In this document: positions 51,384 to 60,214 of the stretch, in pieces | Position numbering within the stretch: position 1 is the first letter of the stretch | Layout of the letters: every line of letters starts with the position of its first letter | The notes under the pieces: generated by a model | What the model saw: only the letters and a program-made list of their open reading frames with translations | Told to the model about the DNA's origin: nothing | Databases searched by the model: none | Made by a program: the position numbers and the translations under genes | Assembly (NCBI GenBank): GCA_019634625.1 | Contig: JAHCBA010000002.1 | Location: 142,114 to 206,113, forward strand | Source of the DNA: Verrucomicrobiia bacterium | Lineage (GTDB): Bacteria > Verrucomicrobiota > Verrucomicrobiia > Limisphaerales > CAIMTB01 | Direction: 5' to 3' | Length of the DNA: 64,000 bases

Positions 51384-53591
51384 TCACCGAGTGGAGGCGG
51401 GACGGGCGCGGTAGTTGAAGCGATCATTGGGGGCGGCGTCGCCCTGGACGAGGAGGTTGGTGACGTGGGTGAGGGGGGCATGTGCGTCGTACCACTTGAA
51501 GTCCAGGGCGGCGGGCGGCCCTGTCAGGCCAAGGCGCTTCCTCGGAATGCGGAGTTCGAGGCGCCTGCCGGCGGCGCGCCATTCGACGGTTCCTTCGGGG
51601 TGCCAGGCGCCGCCGCGATCGAGGGAACGATCCAGCGAGCCGGGTCCGCGGCGGTTCACAGCGAAGTCGTACCCGAGCCAGCCGGTGTCGGGATTGGCGT
51701 CGATGTCGAGGAGGAGCACCAGCCACGACGTGGTCTGGCCCGGGGGCGGCGGGTCTTCGAGAGGTTCCCGGGTTTCGATGAGGAAGGCTGCAGCGTCGGG
51801 TTCGAGACTGGCCTTGGCGGCGATGAGGTCGTGGCGTCCGCTGGTGTCCTGGTACCGGACGCCTTCGCCCCAGCCGGGATGGTCACGCCGCATGGGATCG
51901 CCGACGGTGTCGCGGAACTCCGGCTGCACGGCGTCCCAATCGGCGAAGTCGCCATCGATGCGAATGGTGCCCGGGCGGTGAACGGGTTCGGGGCGGGTGC
52001 CCTTGTAACGGCGGATCCAGGAGACCATCTGCCAGTGGTAATCGTCGCCGTGCCCGCCGCGCATGGGTTCGATGTCGCGGCTGTGTTCCTGGTCGAATTG
52101 ATCGACGAACATGACGGGGTGCTTCACGCCGTTGAACTCGGCGAAGCGTCCGGCGATCCACTCGTTCCAGCCGGTGATGAAGATGGCGCGGGGATCGATG
52201 GCATGGGCGCGGCGCCATTGCTCCTCGAGGTTCAGGCCAAGGCGGACGGCCCCGGGCCGGGTGTCCCGCGCGCCCCGATGCCAGCTTCGGCCATGCGCCC
52301 CGGGTTCGCTCATGGAGCCGAGGCGGCCGGCCACGGCGTTCTGGGCGACCCCGACCGAGACTTGCTCAGGCATCCCGGCGGCATTGGTGAAGGCGTGCTG
52401 GGGATGGACTTCGAGCCAGCTCCACATGTCCGGCCGGGTGGGGCCGCGGAAGTAGTCGGGCTGCGGCTTGCGGAAGGTGAAGAACGCGCGGATGCGGTCC
52501 ACCTCGGGATCAGCGCGAACCAGGCGCAGGGTGCGGTCGCCGGGAACCGGGGTCCCGTGCCGGAAGGCCTGGCCGGTGGGGTCCGTGTCCTGGGAATGAC
52601 TCCACCAGCCGATGCGACCGCCGGGTTCGGAGGCTTCGAGGTAATAGCGGCCTGGCGGGAGGGTTTCCGGGAGACGCAGCAGGGGCCATGAATTGTCGCC
52701 TACGAAATGGAATCGATCCGAGGCAATGCGGGATCCGCCGGGGCCGCCGTGCAGGAGGGTGAGCGTGACCGCGGCGTCGCGGGTGTGCCACGTGGGGAGA
52801 CGGGCGCCGACGGCGGTGAGCGGGTGGTCGGTGGTGAAGGACTGGCCGAGTGTGGAACCGGGTTCGAGTTCGACCGGAGTGTCCTGTTGGGCGCGGTCCT
52901 CGCGGGTGTCCAGGAGGTCCGGGTCCGCCAGAATGAGGGGCCTCCCTTCCCAGCGGAACCAGAGGTCGGGGTGCAGCCCGGGTTCGTACAGGTCGCGCCA
53001 GAGTTCCCGGGTGACCTTCGCCGGATCCCAGAAGGGGGCCAGGAAGGCGACCTGCGGCGTGGGGTTGCCGAGGCGTCGTAGCGACGACCATTCGCGCAGG
53101 AGGGCGCGGTACCACCGGCCATAGGTGATCTGGTTGGTGACATCGAATACCACCGTGTCCACACCGGCGTCGGCGAGCATCTGGGCGTGTTTGCGGAGGA
53201 CCGCTGCGTCGTCGCTGAGGTAGTGGCCGAGGAGGGACTCGCCCCAGTGATGGGGAGCGTGGAGGGGCCCCCAAAGAGGGTGGCCGGGCTGATGGATGGC
53301 GTCAGGATCGGCGGCGAGGATGCGGGTGATGTCGTAGGGTCCCCCCCGGATGTGGGCCCCGTGCCAGAGGAAATAGAACAACGCCACGGTGCGGTCGGAG
53401 CGGGGCGGGCCGGTCTCGTCGTGGCCGGGCAGGCGACGACCGAGATCGTCCGTGGCCACCCAGGAGTCGGCGAACAAGTCGCGGACCGGGACAGTCGTCG
53501 GCGACTCTGGGGCAGGCTGACCCAAGGCGGTTCCGGGAAGCGTGCACGCCGCGAGGATGGCGGCGCGGAGAATGGCATGGATGGACTTCAT
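51384..53591 (-). CDS. GH99/GH71-like secreted glycoside hydrolase candidate
   Basis: A 735-residue exported protein (signal peptide AILRAAILAACTLPGTALGQ). The first 450 residues look like a TIM-barrel hydrolase. VALFYFLWHGAHIRGGPYDI leads in, GESLLGHYLSDDAAVLRKHA and MLADAGVDTVVFDVTNQITY follow, and FITGWNEWIAGRFAEF ends the barrel with a Trp-Asn-Glu-Trp site. This matches the endo-mannanase-type/GH99-like group in outline. The rest (about 500-735) resembles a CBM9-like carbohydrate-binding domain (IRIDGDFADWDAVQPEFRDT). The substrate is unknown. It follows the tryptophanase-like gene with 7 bp between stop and start, so it shares a transcript although the two activities look unrelated. Confidence 0.65.
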   Translation of the reverse strand: MKSIHAILRAAILAACTLPGTALGQPAPESPTTVPVRDLFADSWVATDDLGRRLPGHDETGPPRSDRTVALFYFLWHGAHIRGGPYDITRILAADPDAIHQPGHPLWGPLHAPHHWGESLLGHYLSDDAAVLRKHAQMLADAGVDTVVFDVTNQITYGRWYRALLREWSSLRRLGNPTPQVAFLAPFWDPAKVTRELWRDLYEPGLHPDLWFRWEGRPLILADPDLLDTREDRAQQDTPVELEPGSTLGQSFTTDHPLTAVGARLPTWHTRDAAVTLTLLHGGPGGSRIASDRFHFVGDNSWPLLRLPETLPPGRYYLEASEPGGRIGWWSHSQDTDPTGQAFRHGTPVPGDRTLRLVRADPEVDRIRAFFTFRKPQPDYFRGPTRPDMWSWLEVHPQHAFTNAAGMPEQVSVGVAQNAVAGRLGSMSEPGAHGRSWHRGARDTRPGAVRLGLNLEEQWRRAHAIDPRAIFITGWNEWIAGRFAEFNGVKHPVMFVDQFDQEHSRDIEPMRGGHGDDYHWQMVSWIRRYKGTRPEPVHRPGTIRIDGDFADWDAVQPEFRDTVGDPMRRDHPGWGEGVRYQDTSGRHDLIAAKASLEPDAAAFLIETREPLEDPPPPGQTTSWLVLLLDIDANPDTGWLGYDFAVNRRGPGSLDRSLDRGGAWHPEGTVEWRAAGRRLELRIPRKRLGLTGPPAALDFKWYDAHAPLTHVTNLLVQGDAAPNDRFNYRARPASTR

Positions 53592-53598
53592 CGTTGGG

Positions 53599-55047
53599 TC
53601 AGAGGCTGTCCCCGAGGTCGTGGCGGAAGCGGCGGACGAGTTGTTCCTGCCACGGCGACGTGGCGGTGAGCTTGCCGAAGAAGAAACGCAGCAGCTTGGG
53701 TTCCTCGGTGAAACGAAGGCCTCCAACGAGGTCGCGGCAGCGGTGGAGCCAGACGATGCGGTCCACGGCGTACTTGAGCTGGGAGAGCGTGAAGACCCGG
53801 CGGGGGACGGCGAGGCGGAGGAGTTCCATGTTGGCCAGCGTCTCGCGGCCCTGCTCGTCACGCTGCTCGGAGACGGTGCCACGTTCCATGCCACGGACAC
53901 CGCTCACGAGATACAGGGCGGAAGCCAGGGCACCGGCCGGGTATTCGGTCTGAGGGACATGGGGGAGGAAGCGGAGGGCGTCGAGGTGACAGCCGAGGCC
54001 GCCTGCCGGAGTGATCACGGGCACCCCGTGGCGGTCGAGTTCGCGGACCATGTACTCGATGAACTGGGGGCCCTGGTTGATCATGTTCTCGTCCATGGTC
54101 TCCTCGAGGCCGACTGCGATGGCCTCAATCTCGCGGATCGACATGCCACCGTAGGTGAGGAAGCCCTCGTAGAGCGTCACCAGCTCCCGCATCTTGAGGT
54201 AGGCTTCCCGGTCGCTGGTGCAAATGCCGCCACCGCGGGCGCAGCCGAGTTTGCGTGCGGAGAAGTAGATGATGTCGCACAGGTCGGCGAGGTCCCGAGT
54301 GATCTCCCGGATCGAACGATCGCGGCAGGCGTCCTCGCGCATCTTGATGAAGTGCAGGTTATCCGCGAGAAGGCTGGCGTCGAAGACGAGCATCAGGCCG
54401 TGGCGGTCGCAAACGTGGCGGACCTGGCGGAGGTTTTCGAGCGAGTGCGGCTGACCTCCAATGAGATTGGTGCCGGTCTCGATCCGGACGAATGCAATCC
54501 GTTCGGCGCCGTGCTGGCGGATCAGAGCTTCGAGGCGTGCGATGTCGAGATTTCCCTTGAACGGAAAGCCGCTGGCCACATCCAGCGCCTCGGAGACCGG
54601 GATCTCCTCGATCGAGCCGCCGTTGAGGAGGATGTGCGCCTTGGTGGTGGTGAAATGGTAGTTCATCGGCACGATCGTGCCGGGACGGACGAAGACGCGG
54701 GCGAGGATGTTCTCGGCGGCGCGGCCCTGGTGGACGGGCAGGAAATGGCTCTTGCCAAAGATCTCGCGGACTTTGTCCTCCAGTTTGGTGAAGGTGGTCG
54801 AGCCGGCGTAGCTGTCGTCGGACTCCATCATGGCGGCCAACTGCCGGTCGCTCATCGCGTTCACCCCGCTGTCGGTGAGCATGTCCAGGTAGATGTCCCG
54901 GTTCTTCAGCAGGAAGGTGTTGTTGCCGGCCTCGGAGATCGCTTCGAGGCGCCGTTCGATCGGCACCAGGTCCAGTTTTTGCACGATGCGGACCTTGTGC
55001 ATTTCGAGCGGCAGGGGTTCGCCGGAGAAGAGTCTGACGTGGGGCAT
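53599..55047 (-). CDS. Tryptophanase/tyrosine phenol-lyase family enzyme
   Basis: A PLP-dependent beta-eliminating lyase of the TnaA/TPL family, which splits tryptophan to indole (or tyrosine to phenol), pyruvate and ammonia. The 482-residue protein starts MPHVRLFSGEPLPLEMHKVR, like family members. Typical features are LTDSGVNAMSDRQLAAMMES, VHQGRAAENILARVFV, VFDASLLADNLHF with Asp223, the PLP lysine 266 in IIYFSARKLGCARGGGI, and LTYGGMSIREIEAIAVGLEE. Which substrate it prefers cannot be told from these motifs. It lies 242 bp downstream of the LodB-like gene on the same strand, so it may be part of the same catabolic unit or have its own promoter. Confidence 0.85.
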   Translation of the reverse strand: MPHVRLFSGEPLPLEMHKVRIVQKLDLVPIERRLEAISEAGNNTFLLKNRDIYLDMLTDSGVNAMSDRQLAAMMESDDSYAGSTTFTKLEDKVREIFGKSHFLPVHQGRAAENILARVFVRPGTIVPMNYHFTTTKAHILLNGGSIEEIPVSEALDVASGFPFKGNLDIARLEALIRQHGAERIAFVRIETGTNLIGGQPHSLENLRQVRHVCDRHGLMLVFDASLLADNLHFIKMREDACRDRSIREITRDLADLCDIIYFSARKLGCARGGGICTSDREAYLKMRELVTLYEGFLTYGGMSIREIEAIAVGLEETMDENMINQGPQFIEYMVRELDRHGVPVITPAGGLGCHLDALRFLPHVPQTEYPAGALASALYLVSGVRGMERGTVSEQRDEQGRETLANMELLRLAVPRRVFTLSQLKYAVDRIVWLHRCRDLVGGLRFTEEPKLLRFFFGKLTATSPWQEQLVRRFRHDLGDSL

Positions 55048-55289
55048 GGTGCTGGAGGTTTGTCTCGGTGGGTTCCGGCGGGACCAACCGAGTCCACGCC
55101 GGTTCCCGTGGATTGCTCCCGTCAGGTCTCCGCCCTTCAAGTGCGTTGTGGCGGGCTGCCGGAGATCGATTGTTCGGAACGCCCGGCCACGACGAGAGCC
55201 CGTTGCCATCCTTCCCAGGCAGGAACCTGGCCGGGCAGGACGCGGTGATCCCGATGCGCGAGTGCAGTGCGCCAGGGGTGACTCGATCT

Positions 55290-56372
55290 TCAGGCGCCTG
55301 CCGCGTGCCGCCGGGCCCAGAAGGGGCTTTCCGGCCATCGGCGCTCCATCGCGTAGATGGCCGAACGACGGCGCAGATAGTCAGCGTAGATGCGGCGCAT
55401 CGACGCGGCGTAGTGTGCAGCGGGTTCGACGTCGCCTTCGAGGGCGCCGACGGCGACGCGGGCGGCTTCCATGCCAGATCGGAGCGAAAAGCCGATGCCC
55501 ATGGACGAGATGGGGTCGAACGCGGCAGCAGCGTCGCCAGCGACCGTCCACCCCTGGCCGGCTGGCGCCTCCAGAGATTGCGAATTGGCCGCCCTCACCA
55601 CGCTTGGGCCGTCCGGGTGCCACGACGCGATCCGCGCGCTGGTGGCCGGCGCGCCTGCCAACCGCTCTGCCCACTCGCGGCTGGCGCGCAGGTCGTGATC
55701 GGTCATGAGCATCGCTACGCCTCGACCTCCGGGCAGCGAGGCGGAGTACCACCAACCGTCCGCCACGGCTTCGACGAGGGCGCCATCGGTGCTCACTTCG
55801 GTGCGGTCGTGCTGGTACCACTGGGCCACGGCGACGAGGGCATCGTTGCGCCGGGGCAACTGTCCCTGCTGGCGGGCCAGCCACGACGCTCGGCCCGTCG
55901 CGTCGACGATCGCAGCGCTCACGATGGGGTCGCCTTTCCCGAGCGCGAGGGTCCACCGGCCGTCGGCGCATTCAGCGCGGACCGCCCGCGCTTCCACCAC
56001 GCTCGCTCCGAGGGCCCGTGCGTGATCGAGGAGCCACGCATCGAAGTTCGCGCGGTCGAGGTGAAACCCGTGCCCGCTGCCGGTGAAGAGGTAGCTGCGC
56101 TCGGTCACGTGGGGAGCACCCCACGCCGATGCCGTCCCGCCCGACGGCAGGTGGCCACCACGCTGAAACGCCTCATCGAGGCAGAGGTAGCGCAGCAGCG
56201 GCAGTACGCCGGGCGACAGCGTCTCGCCGACGGCGACCGCGCGCCCGGCGGGACGCTGGCTGATGATTGTGACGTCCAGATGGGGCACATAGCGTCGCAG
56301 CGTCAGCGCCACAGCGCACCCTGCCGGACCTCCCCCGACGATGGTGATCGAAGATCGAGGGTCGCAGCTCAA
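55290..56372 (-). CDS. LodB-like FAD-dependent flavoprotein
   Basis: LodB-type flavoproteins are needed for the maturation of the CTQ cofactor in LodA-like oxidases. The 360-residue protein starts at TTG, 4 bp after the LodA-like stop; no ATG precedes the FAD motif. The FAD-binding site is ITIVGGGPAGCAVALTLRRY (GxGxxG at 13-18), and GWTVAGDAAAAFDPISSMGI (near 275-295) is the second FAD-binding motif of the tryptophan-halogenase-like group. The halogenase lysine motif is not seen, so a halogenase role is unlikely. Being the immediate partner of the quinoprotein gene is the strongest argument for the function. Confidence 0.8.
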   Translation of the reverse strand: MSCDPRSSITIVGGGPAGCAVALTLRRYVPHLDVTIISQRPAGRAVAVGETLSPGVLPLLRYLCLDEAFQRGGHLPSGGTASAWGAPHVTERSYLFTGSGHGFHLDRANFDAWLLDHARALGASVVEARAVRAECADGRWTLALGKGDPIVSAAIVDATGRASWLARQQGQLPRRNDALVAVAQWYQHDRTEVSTDGALVEAVADGWWYSASLPGGRGVAMLMTDHDLRASREWAERLAGAPATSARIASWHPDGPSVVRAANSQSLEAPAGQGWTVAGDAAAAFDPISSMGIGFSLRSGMEAARVAVGALEGDVEPAAHYAASMRRIYADYLRRRSAIYAMERRWPESPFWARRHAAGA

Positions 56373-56376
56373 GCGT

Positions 56377-58395
56377 TCAGTTCCCGATCAGCCACTGCAC
56401 AGGGAACACGTTCTGGCTGTTGCTGTTGACGAGGGCCGTCGTGGTCACCGTCGTCGGCTGGGTGGTCAGGATGCTGCCGTCGGAGATCAGTCCATAGTAG
56501 CCCGACTGGAACGCTTCATACGACCGCTCGCTCTCGACGAAGAACTGGAGCATGGCGCGATGGGGTCCGGTGGTCCGATTCAGCACGAACCCTAGGTATT
56601 TCCAGCCGACGATCGCATCGCCGAAGCTGTTGAGCCCCCGGTGGTAGAGCAGGTTCTGACCGAGGGTCTGGCCGGAGTTGCTGTTGCCGATGAGCGCGTT
56701 GCCATCGAGAACCTGATCGCCGGCCGTCATCGCGCCGCTGTAGACGTTGAACGGGCTCTGCGCCGGCCACCAGTAGGCGAAGAACGTGGGCGCCAACGGG
56801 ATCAAGTTCAGGTTGCTGACCGTCTTGTTGGTCCTGGGCGTTGTGAAGTTCACGTCCTGCACGGTGCAGTCAAAGAAATCGGCCTGCCACGGCGTGGCCA
56901 TCCGCTTGGTGAGATCGCCGGGCTCGCAGCCATCGCCATCGATCGTCTCGTCGCGATTCGGGCTCAGGGGCAGGTGGGTCACTGGAAACGGCTTGATGCG
57001 GAACGGATCGCCCGGCATCAGGACGGCGGGGTTACGCATGGTCCAGGTGACCTCGATCCCGGGCGCCATCGGCTCGCCGACGGCATTGCCCGCTGTCGCG
57101 ACATCGAGCGGAGAGACCCACGGGGCCCAGTCGTCCGGGCGATCGAGCACGAACCTGCCCTCGGACCATTGGCGCAGGAGGTGGTACTGCGTAGGCGTGA
57201 GTGCCATGAACTTCTCGATGTAGTAGTTTCGGATCGAGTTGTCGCCCGAGTTCATCGGCATCATCGGGAAGCCATTGTCCGCGAAGAGCCGCTGGTGATC
57301 GGGGGTCAACTCGGGCGGCGTGGTTTTACCCTGCCCTGGATTGCGGAACATCGAGAAGACGGCGCGACGATTCTCGCGGGTTGCGTCCGACGCGTCGGCC
57401 AGATCGAAGCCCGGCGACGCGATGCTGACCATCGCATCGACGTTGGCGACCCATCGATAGCCCTTCATGGCCTCGAAGATCGGCCTGATGTCGCGGTTGA
57501 AGGACGCGGTGTAGCTGTCCTGGAACGAGCCATCCGCGAACAGCGCCGGGCAGAGGCCCATGAGGCGCACCCCAACGTCGATGAACGTGTCCGCGAGGGA
57601 CGCGATGTTTCTCAGTTCGGGGGCAAACTTCGGCGAGCCGCTCACGACCCACGCATGCAGCTTCAAAGTACTGCCGTCCTCGGTCTCGACCTCGGCGGTC
57701 ACCGGGCCATCGCCCACGTCGTCGAACCAGCCGTCGCCGCCGGCGAACGACGTGATTGTTCCGCCCTTCGGGCCGCCGGCGTTGCCGTAGCCGCCCAGCA
57801 CGAGCAGTTCACCGCGCTCCGTCAGGCGCACCCGACCCAGCGTTGTGACGGGATAGGGTGATATCGACTGACTGGGGAAGTTCGTCTTGTAGCCCGACGG
57901 CGCCGACAGCGCGTCCAGCTCGATCCAGTCACCCGGCTTCGTCAGCGTGCGCGGTCCCGGATCCGTGATCAGCGACTGGCGGTCAGTCACCGAGGCGTTG
58001 CGGAGCGTCGGGCCCATGAAGAACTGGCTCTGATACTGGTAGGTGTTGTTCGGGCCGAGCATGGTGTCGCCCTGCAGCTCGGAGAAGTTCCACCAGGCCG
58101 ACTTCTTGTTGGCGACATGGACGGTCCAGGTCACGGACTTCAGGCCGTGTCCGGGGCGCACCTCGACCGGGGCCTTTCCAGGCTCCTCGCGGTAGATGCG
58201 AAAGCGTGCGGCCTGACGACGGATCTGGCCGGCGTCTTTGAACTGCCTGACTGGAATCTCCCTGTGGTTCTCGTCGTACTCGGTCGGCAGCGTCCCCACG
58301 GCGGTGGGCTCCAGATAGTACGAGTCCGGAGCGTTACCCACCCGCGCGAACCCGATGGCGGGGTGAATCCGGTAGGTTGTCATGGACTTGCTCAT
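56377..58395 (-). CDS. LodA/GoxA-like CTQ-dependent oxidase
   Basis: Quinoprotein oxidases of the LodA family oxidise amino groups of amino acids (lysine epsilon in LodA, glycine in GoxA), releasing hydrogen peroxide, and use cysteine tryptophylquinone made from their own residues. The 672-residue protein starts MSKSMTTYRIHPAIGFARVG, the family signature. The motif PWQADFFDCTVQDV carries Asp506 and Cys510, matching the LodA pair Asp512-x3-Cys516, and YWWPAQSPF supplies Trp542/543 as the second cofactor partner. The distance Cys-Trp (32-33 residues) is shorter than the 65 of LodA. No classical signal peptide; LodA is also exported without one. It sits between the ThDP decarboxylase and the LodB-like gene. 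Confidence 0.87.
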   Translation of the reverse strand: MSKSMTTYRIHPAIGFARVGNAPDSYYLEPTAVGTLPTEYDENHREIPVRQFKDAGQIRRQAARFRIYREEPGKAPVEVRPGHGLKSVTWTVHVANKKSAWWNFSELQGDTMLGPNNTYQYQSQFFMGPTLRNASVTDRQSLITDPGPRTLTKPGDWIELDALSAPSGYKTNFPSQSISPYPVTTLGRVRLTERGELLVLGGYGNAGGPKGGTITSFAGGDGWFDDVGDGPVTAEVETEDGSTLKLHAWVVSGSPKFAPELRNIASLADTFIDVGVRLMGLCPALFADGSFQDSYTASFNRDIRPIFEAMKGYRWVANVDAMVSIASPGFDLADASDATRENRRAVFSMFRNPGQGKTTPPELTPDHQRLFADNGFPMMPMNSGDNSIRNYYIEKFMALTPTQYHLLRQWSEGRFVLDRPDDWAPWVSPLDVATAGNAVGEPMAPGIEVTWTMRNPAVLMPGDPFRIKPFPVTHLPLSPNRDETIDGDGCEPGDLTKRMATPWQADFFDCTVQDVNFTTPRTNKTVSNLNLIPLAPTFFAYWWPAQSPFNVYSGAMTAGDQVLDGNALIGNSNSGQTLGQNLLYHRGLNSFGDAIVGWKYLGFVLNRTTGPHRAMLQFFVESERSYEAFQSGYYGLISDGSILTTQPTTVTTTALVNSNSQNVFPVQWLIGN

Positions 58396-58404
58396 ATGGG
58401 TAAT

Positions 58405-60192
58405 CTAGTAAACACCAACCGGCGGCCAGCCTGGATTTTCTATCTCATCCTCGCCAACATCGGTTTCGATTCCGGCCCGGATTGCGCCAGGGATATCCAA
58501 TTCGGGGACCGTTATCTCGACCACGAAATTGCTGCCGGGAGTCGCCCGAATCTCGTGAAGGATCGCCTTCAGCTGGTCCGCATTGCCGGCTTTCCGCCCG
58601 ATGCCGCCGAACACTTCGGGGATCCTGTCGTATCTCCAACGGGGCAGGACGTTGTATGGATAGACCGTATCGAGCATTTTGTCTTTGTACTGCACCGCTG
58701 GCGACCGGAACGGATTCGGGTTCACGATGTTCTGTTCAATGCCGTAGAGCCCGTTGACCAGCACAAACACGACCGTGTTCTGGCCGTTCGCGTGGTGATC
58801 TGACACCGCCTGGCAGGTCTCGTGGAATGCCCCGTCGCCGACGATCACAACCGCCCGCTTATCGGGCTTGGCGCACTTGACGCCCGTCCCTGCCGCCACG
58901 GAGTAGCCGATTGCCAGCCATGAAGCCTGGGCCACAAAGCCGTCCTGCGCCACGATCTTCAGGCCTTGGGCACCCACCAGGGGAAAGCCCGCATCCACCA
59001 CCACGACATCGTCCTTACCGATCCATGCGTTGAGCGCCGAGAAGAACGAGTCATAGGTCAGGCCCGAATCCACAGCCGGCGCCTTTCCAGCCGCCAGCGG
59101 CCGGCGGGGAATCCGCAGACCCTGGAGCTGCGGGCCGTCGCCCGCCTTTGCCGACGCGAGGAGGGCGAGGCGCAGCGAGTTGATGAACGCCTCCAGGCTC
59201 ACGACTGGGAAGAAGTCCGCACCAACCCACACACCGTTGTGCGCGGCCAGGATGCTGTTTGGGCCCCGGATGTTCTCGTTGCCCGTGTCTTTTCCGGTCG
59301 TCCATGCCCCCAGACCGATCACGCACCCATCGGTTCCCAGCAGCTTCTGAATTTCCGCGTTTGAAAGAGTCACACAGCCTCCGAAATACCGGTGATCCTC
59401 CGACACCACCGACTTGCTCAGCGGCGTGGTCACGAACTGAACCGGATCCTTCCCGGGCGGCACGTTTTCATTGACCGAATCAAGAAGTTTCAGGAACTGC
59501 TTTGTCAGCGAGTATCTCTGCAACTCGATCCCGGCCCAGAAAATGGATTTCCTCGTGCTGCGGATCAGAGTCATGGCCGCCGCCACCGCCTGCTTCGTCT
59601 GGCTGATCGCAATCGTGGCCTTCGCGCCCGAGCGCAAGCGTCCAACCGGGGCCTGGCACGGGGCGCGCCAGCAATCCTCCGTGATCTCCAGATAGACAGG
59701 TCTCTTATGAGTCAGCATCGCGGTGAGCGCCGAGTCAATCTGAAAGGTGCCGCGATGCGCGTCGGAGATCCGCTCGGCGGCGACCGTCACCGGACGGAAA
59801 ACATTGATATCGGTCATCCTGTCACCGGTGGTGTGGGCGTAAAGCAGCCCGGCGTTCTGCTCGACCAGGTTTTCCTTGTGGGTCGGGGCCCCATTGATCA
59901 GGAGCAACGGTACCTGTTCGGCATACGACCCTGCAATCGTGTTGAGCAGGGTGAACGCCCCAACGCTGTAGGTCACGTGCAACGCCCCGACGCCCTTGAG
60001 CCGCGCATAGGCATCACAGGCATATCCGGCGCACAGTTCATTGGCATTGTGGGTGATGAGGATGGGCGATTTCCTGTCTGCCAGAATCGTGTTCAGCAGC
60101 GGGGCGGTATAGTTCCCGGCGACTCCGAACAGGCGGTCGAGGCCCATCTGTTCCAGCCTGGTCTTGAGATATTGGGCGAGCGTCCAGCGCAT
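58405..60192 (-). CDS. ThDP-dependent 2-oxo acid decarboxylase (PDC/indolepyruvate type)
   Basis: A 595-residue thiamine-diphosphate enzyme that decarboxylates 2-oxo acids to aldehydes. The cofactor-activating Glu52 is in HNANELCAGYACDAYARLKG, the ThDP motif GDG is at 452-454 and its Asn at 480 (VNGLYGIEQ with Glu486). Family layout resembles pyruvate and indolepyruvate decarboxylases. Those carry a His-His pair near residue 114 (HHTLGD); here the region reads LLYAHTTGDRMTDINVF, so the first His is Ala119 and only His120 is kept. This could alter the substrate or the reaction. It is nine base pairs before the LodA-like gene. The substrate is unknown; aromatic 2-oxo acids are candidates. Confidence 0.85.
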   Translation of the reverse strand: MRWTLAQYLKTRLEQMGLDRLFGVAGNYTAPLLNTILADRKSPILITHNANELCAGYACDAYARLKGVGALHVTYSVGAFTLLNTIAGSYAEQVPLLLINGAPTHKENLVEQNAGLLYAHTTGDRMTDINVFRPVTVAAERISDAHRGTFQIDSALTAMLTHKRPVYLEITEDCWRAPCQAPVGRLRSGAKATIAISQTKQAVAAAMTLIRSTRKSIFWAGIELQRYSLTKQFLKLLDSVNENVPPGKDPVQFVTTPLSKSVVSEDHRYFGGCVTLSNAEIQKLLGTDGCVIGLGAWTTGKDTGNENIRGPNSILAAHNGVWVGADFFPVVSLEAFINSLRLALLASAKAGDGPQLQGLRIPRRPLAAGKAPAVDSGLTYDSFFSALNAWIGKDDVVVVDAGFPLVGAQGLKIVAQDGFVAQASWLAIGYSVAAGTGVKCAKPDKRAVVIVGDGAFHETCQAVSDHHANGQNTVVFVLVNGLYGIEQNIVNPNPFRSPAVQYKDKMLDTVYPYNVLPRWRYDRIPEVFGGIGRKAGNADQLKAILHEIRATPGSNFVVEITVPELDIPGAIRAGIETDVGEDEIENPGWPPVGVY

Positions 60193-60214
60193 GGTGGTTT
60201 CCTGCGGCTGACGG

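Noticed and set aside
55290-56372. Flavoprotein as a tryptophan halogenase for a secondary metabolite.
   Set aside because: The FAD sites fit the broader family, but the halogenase lysine motif was not seen and the gene is the direct partner of a LodA-like oxidase, for which LodB-type maturation is the better explanation. No NRPS or PKS genes are nearby.
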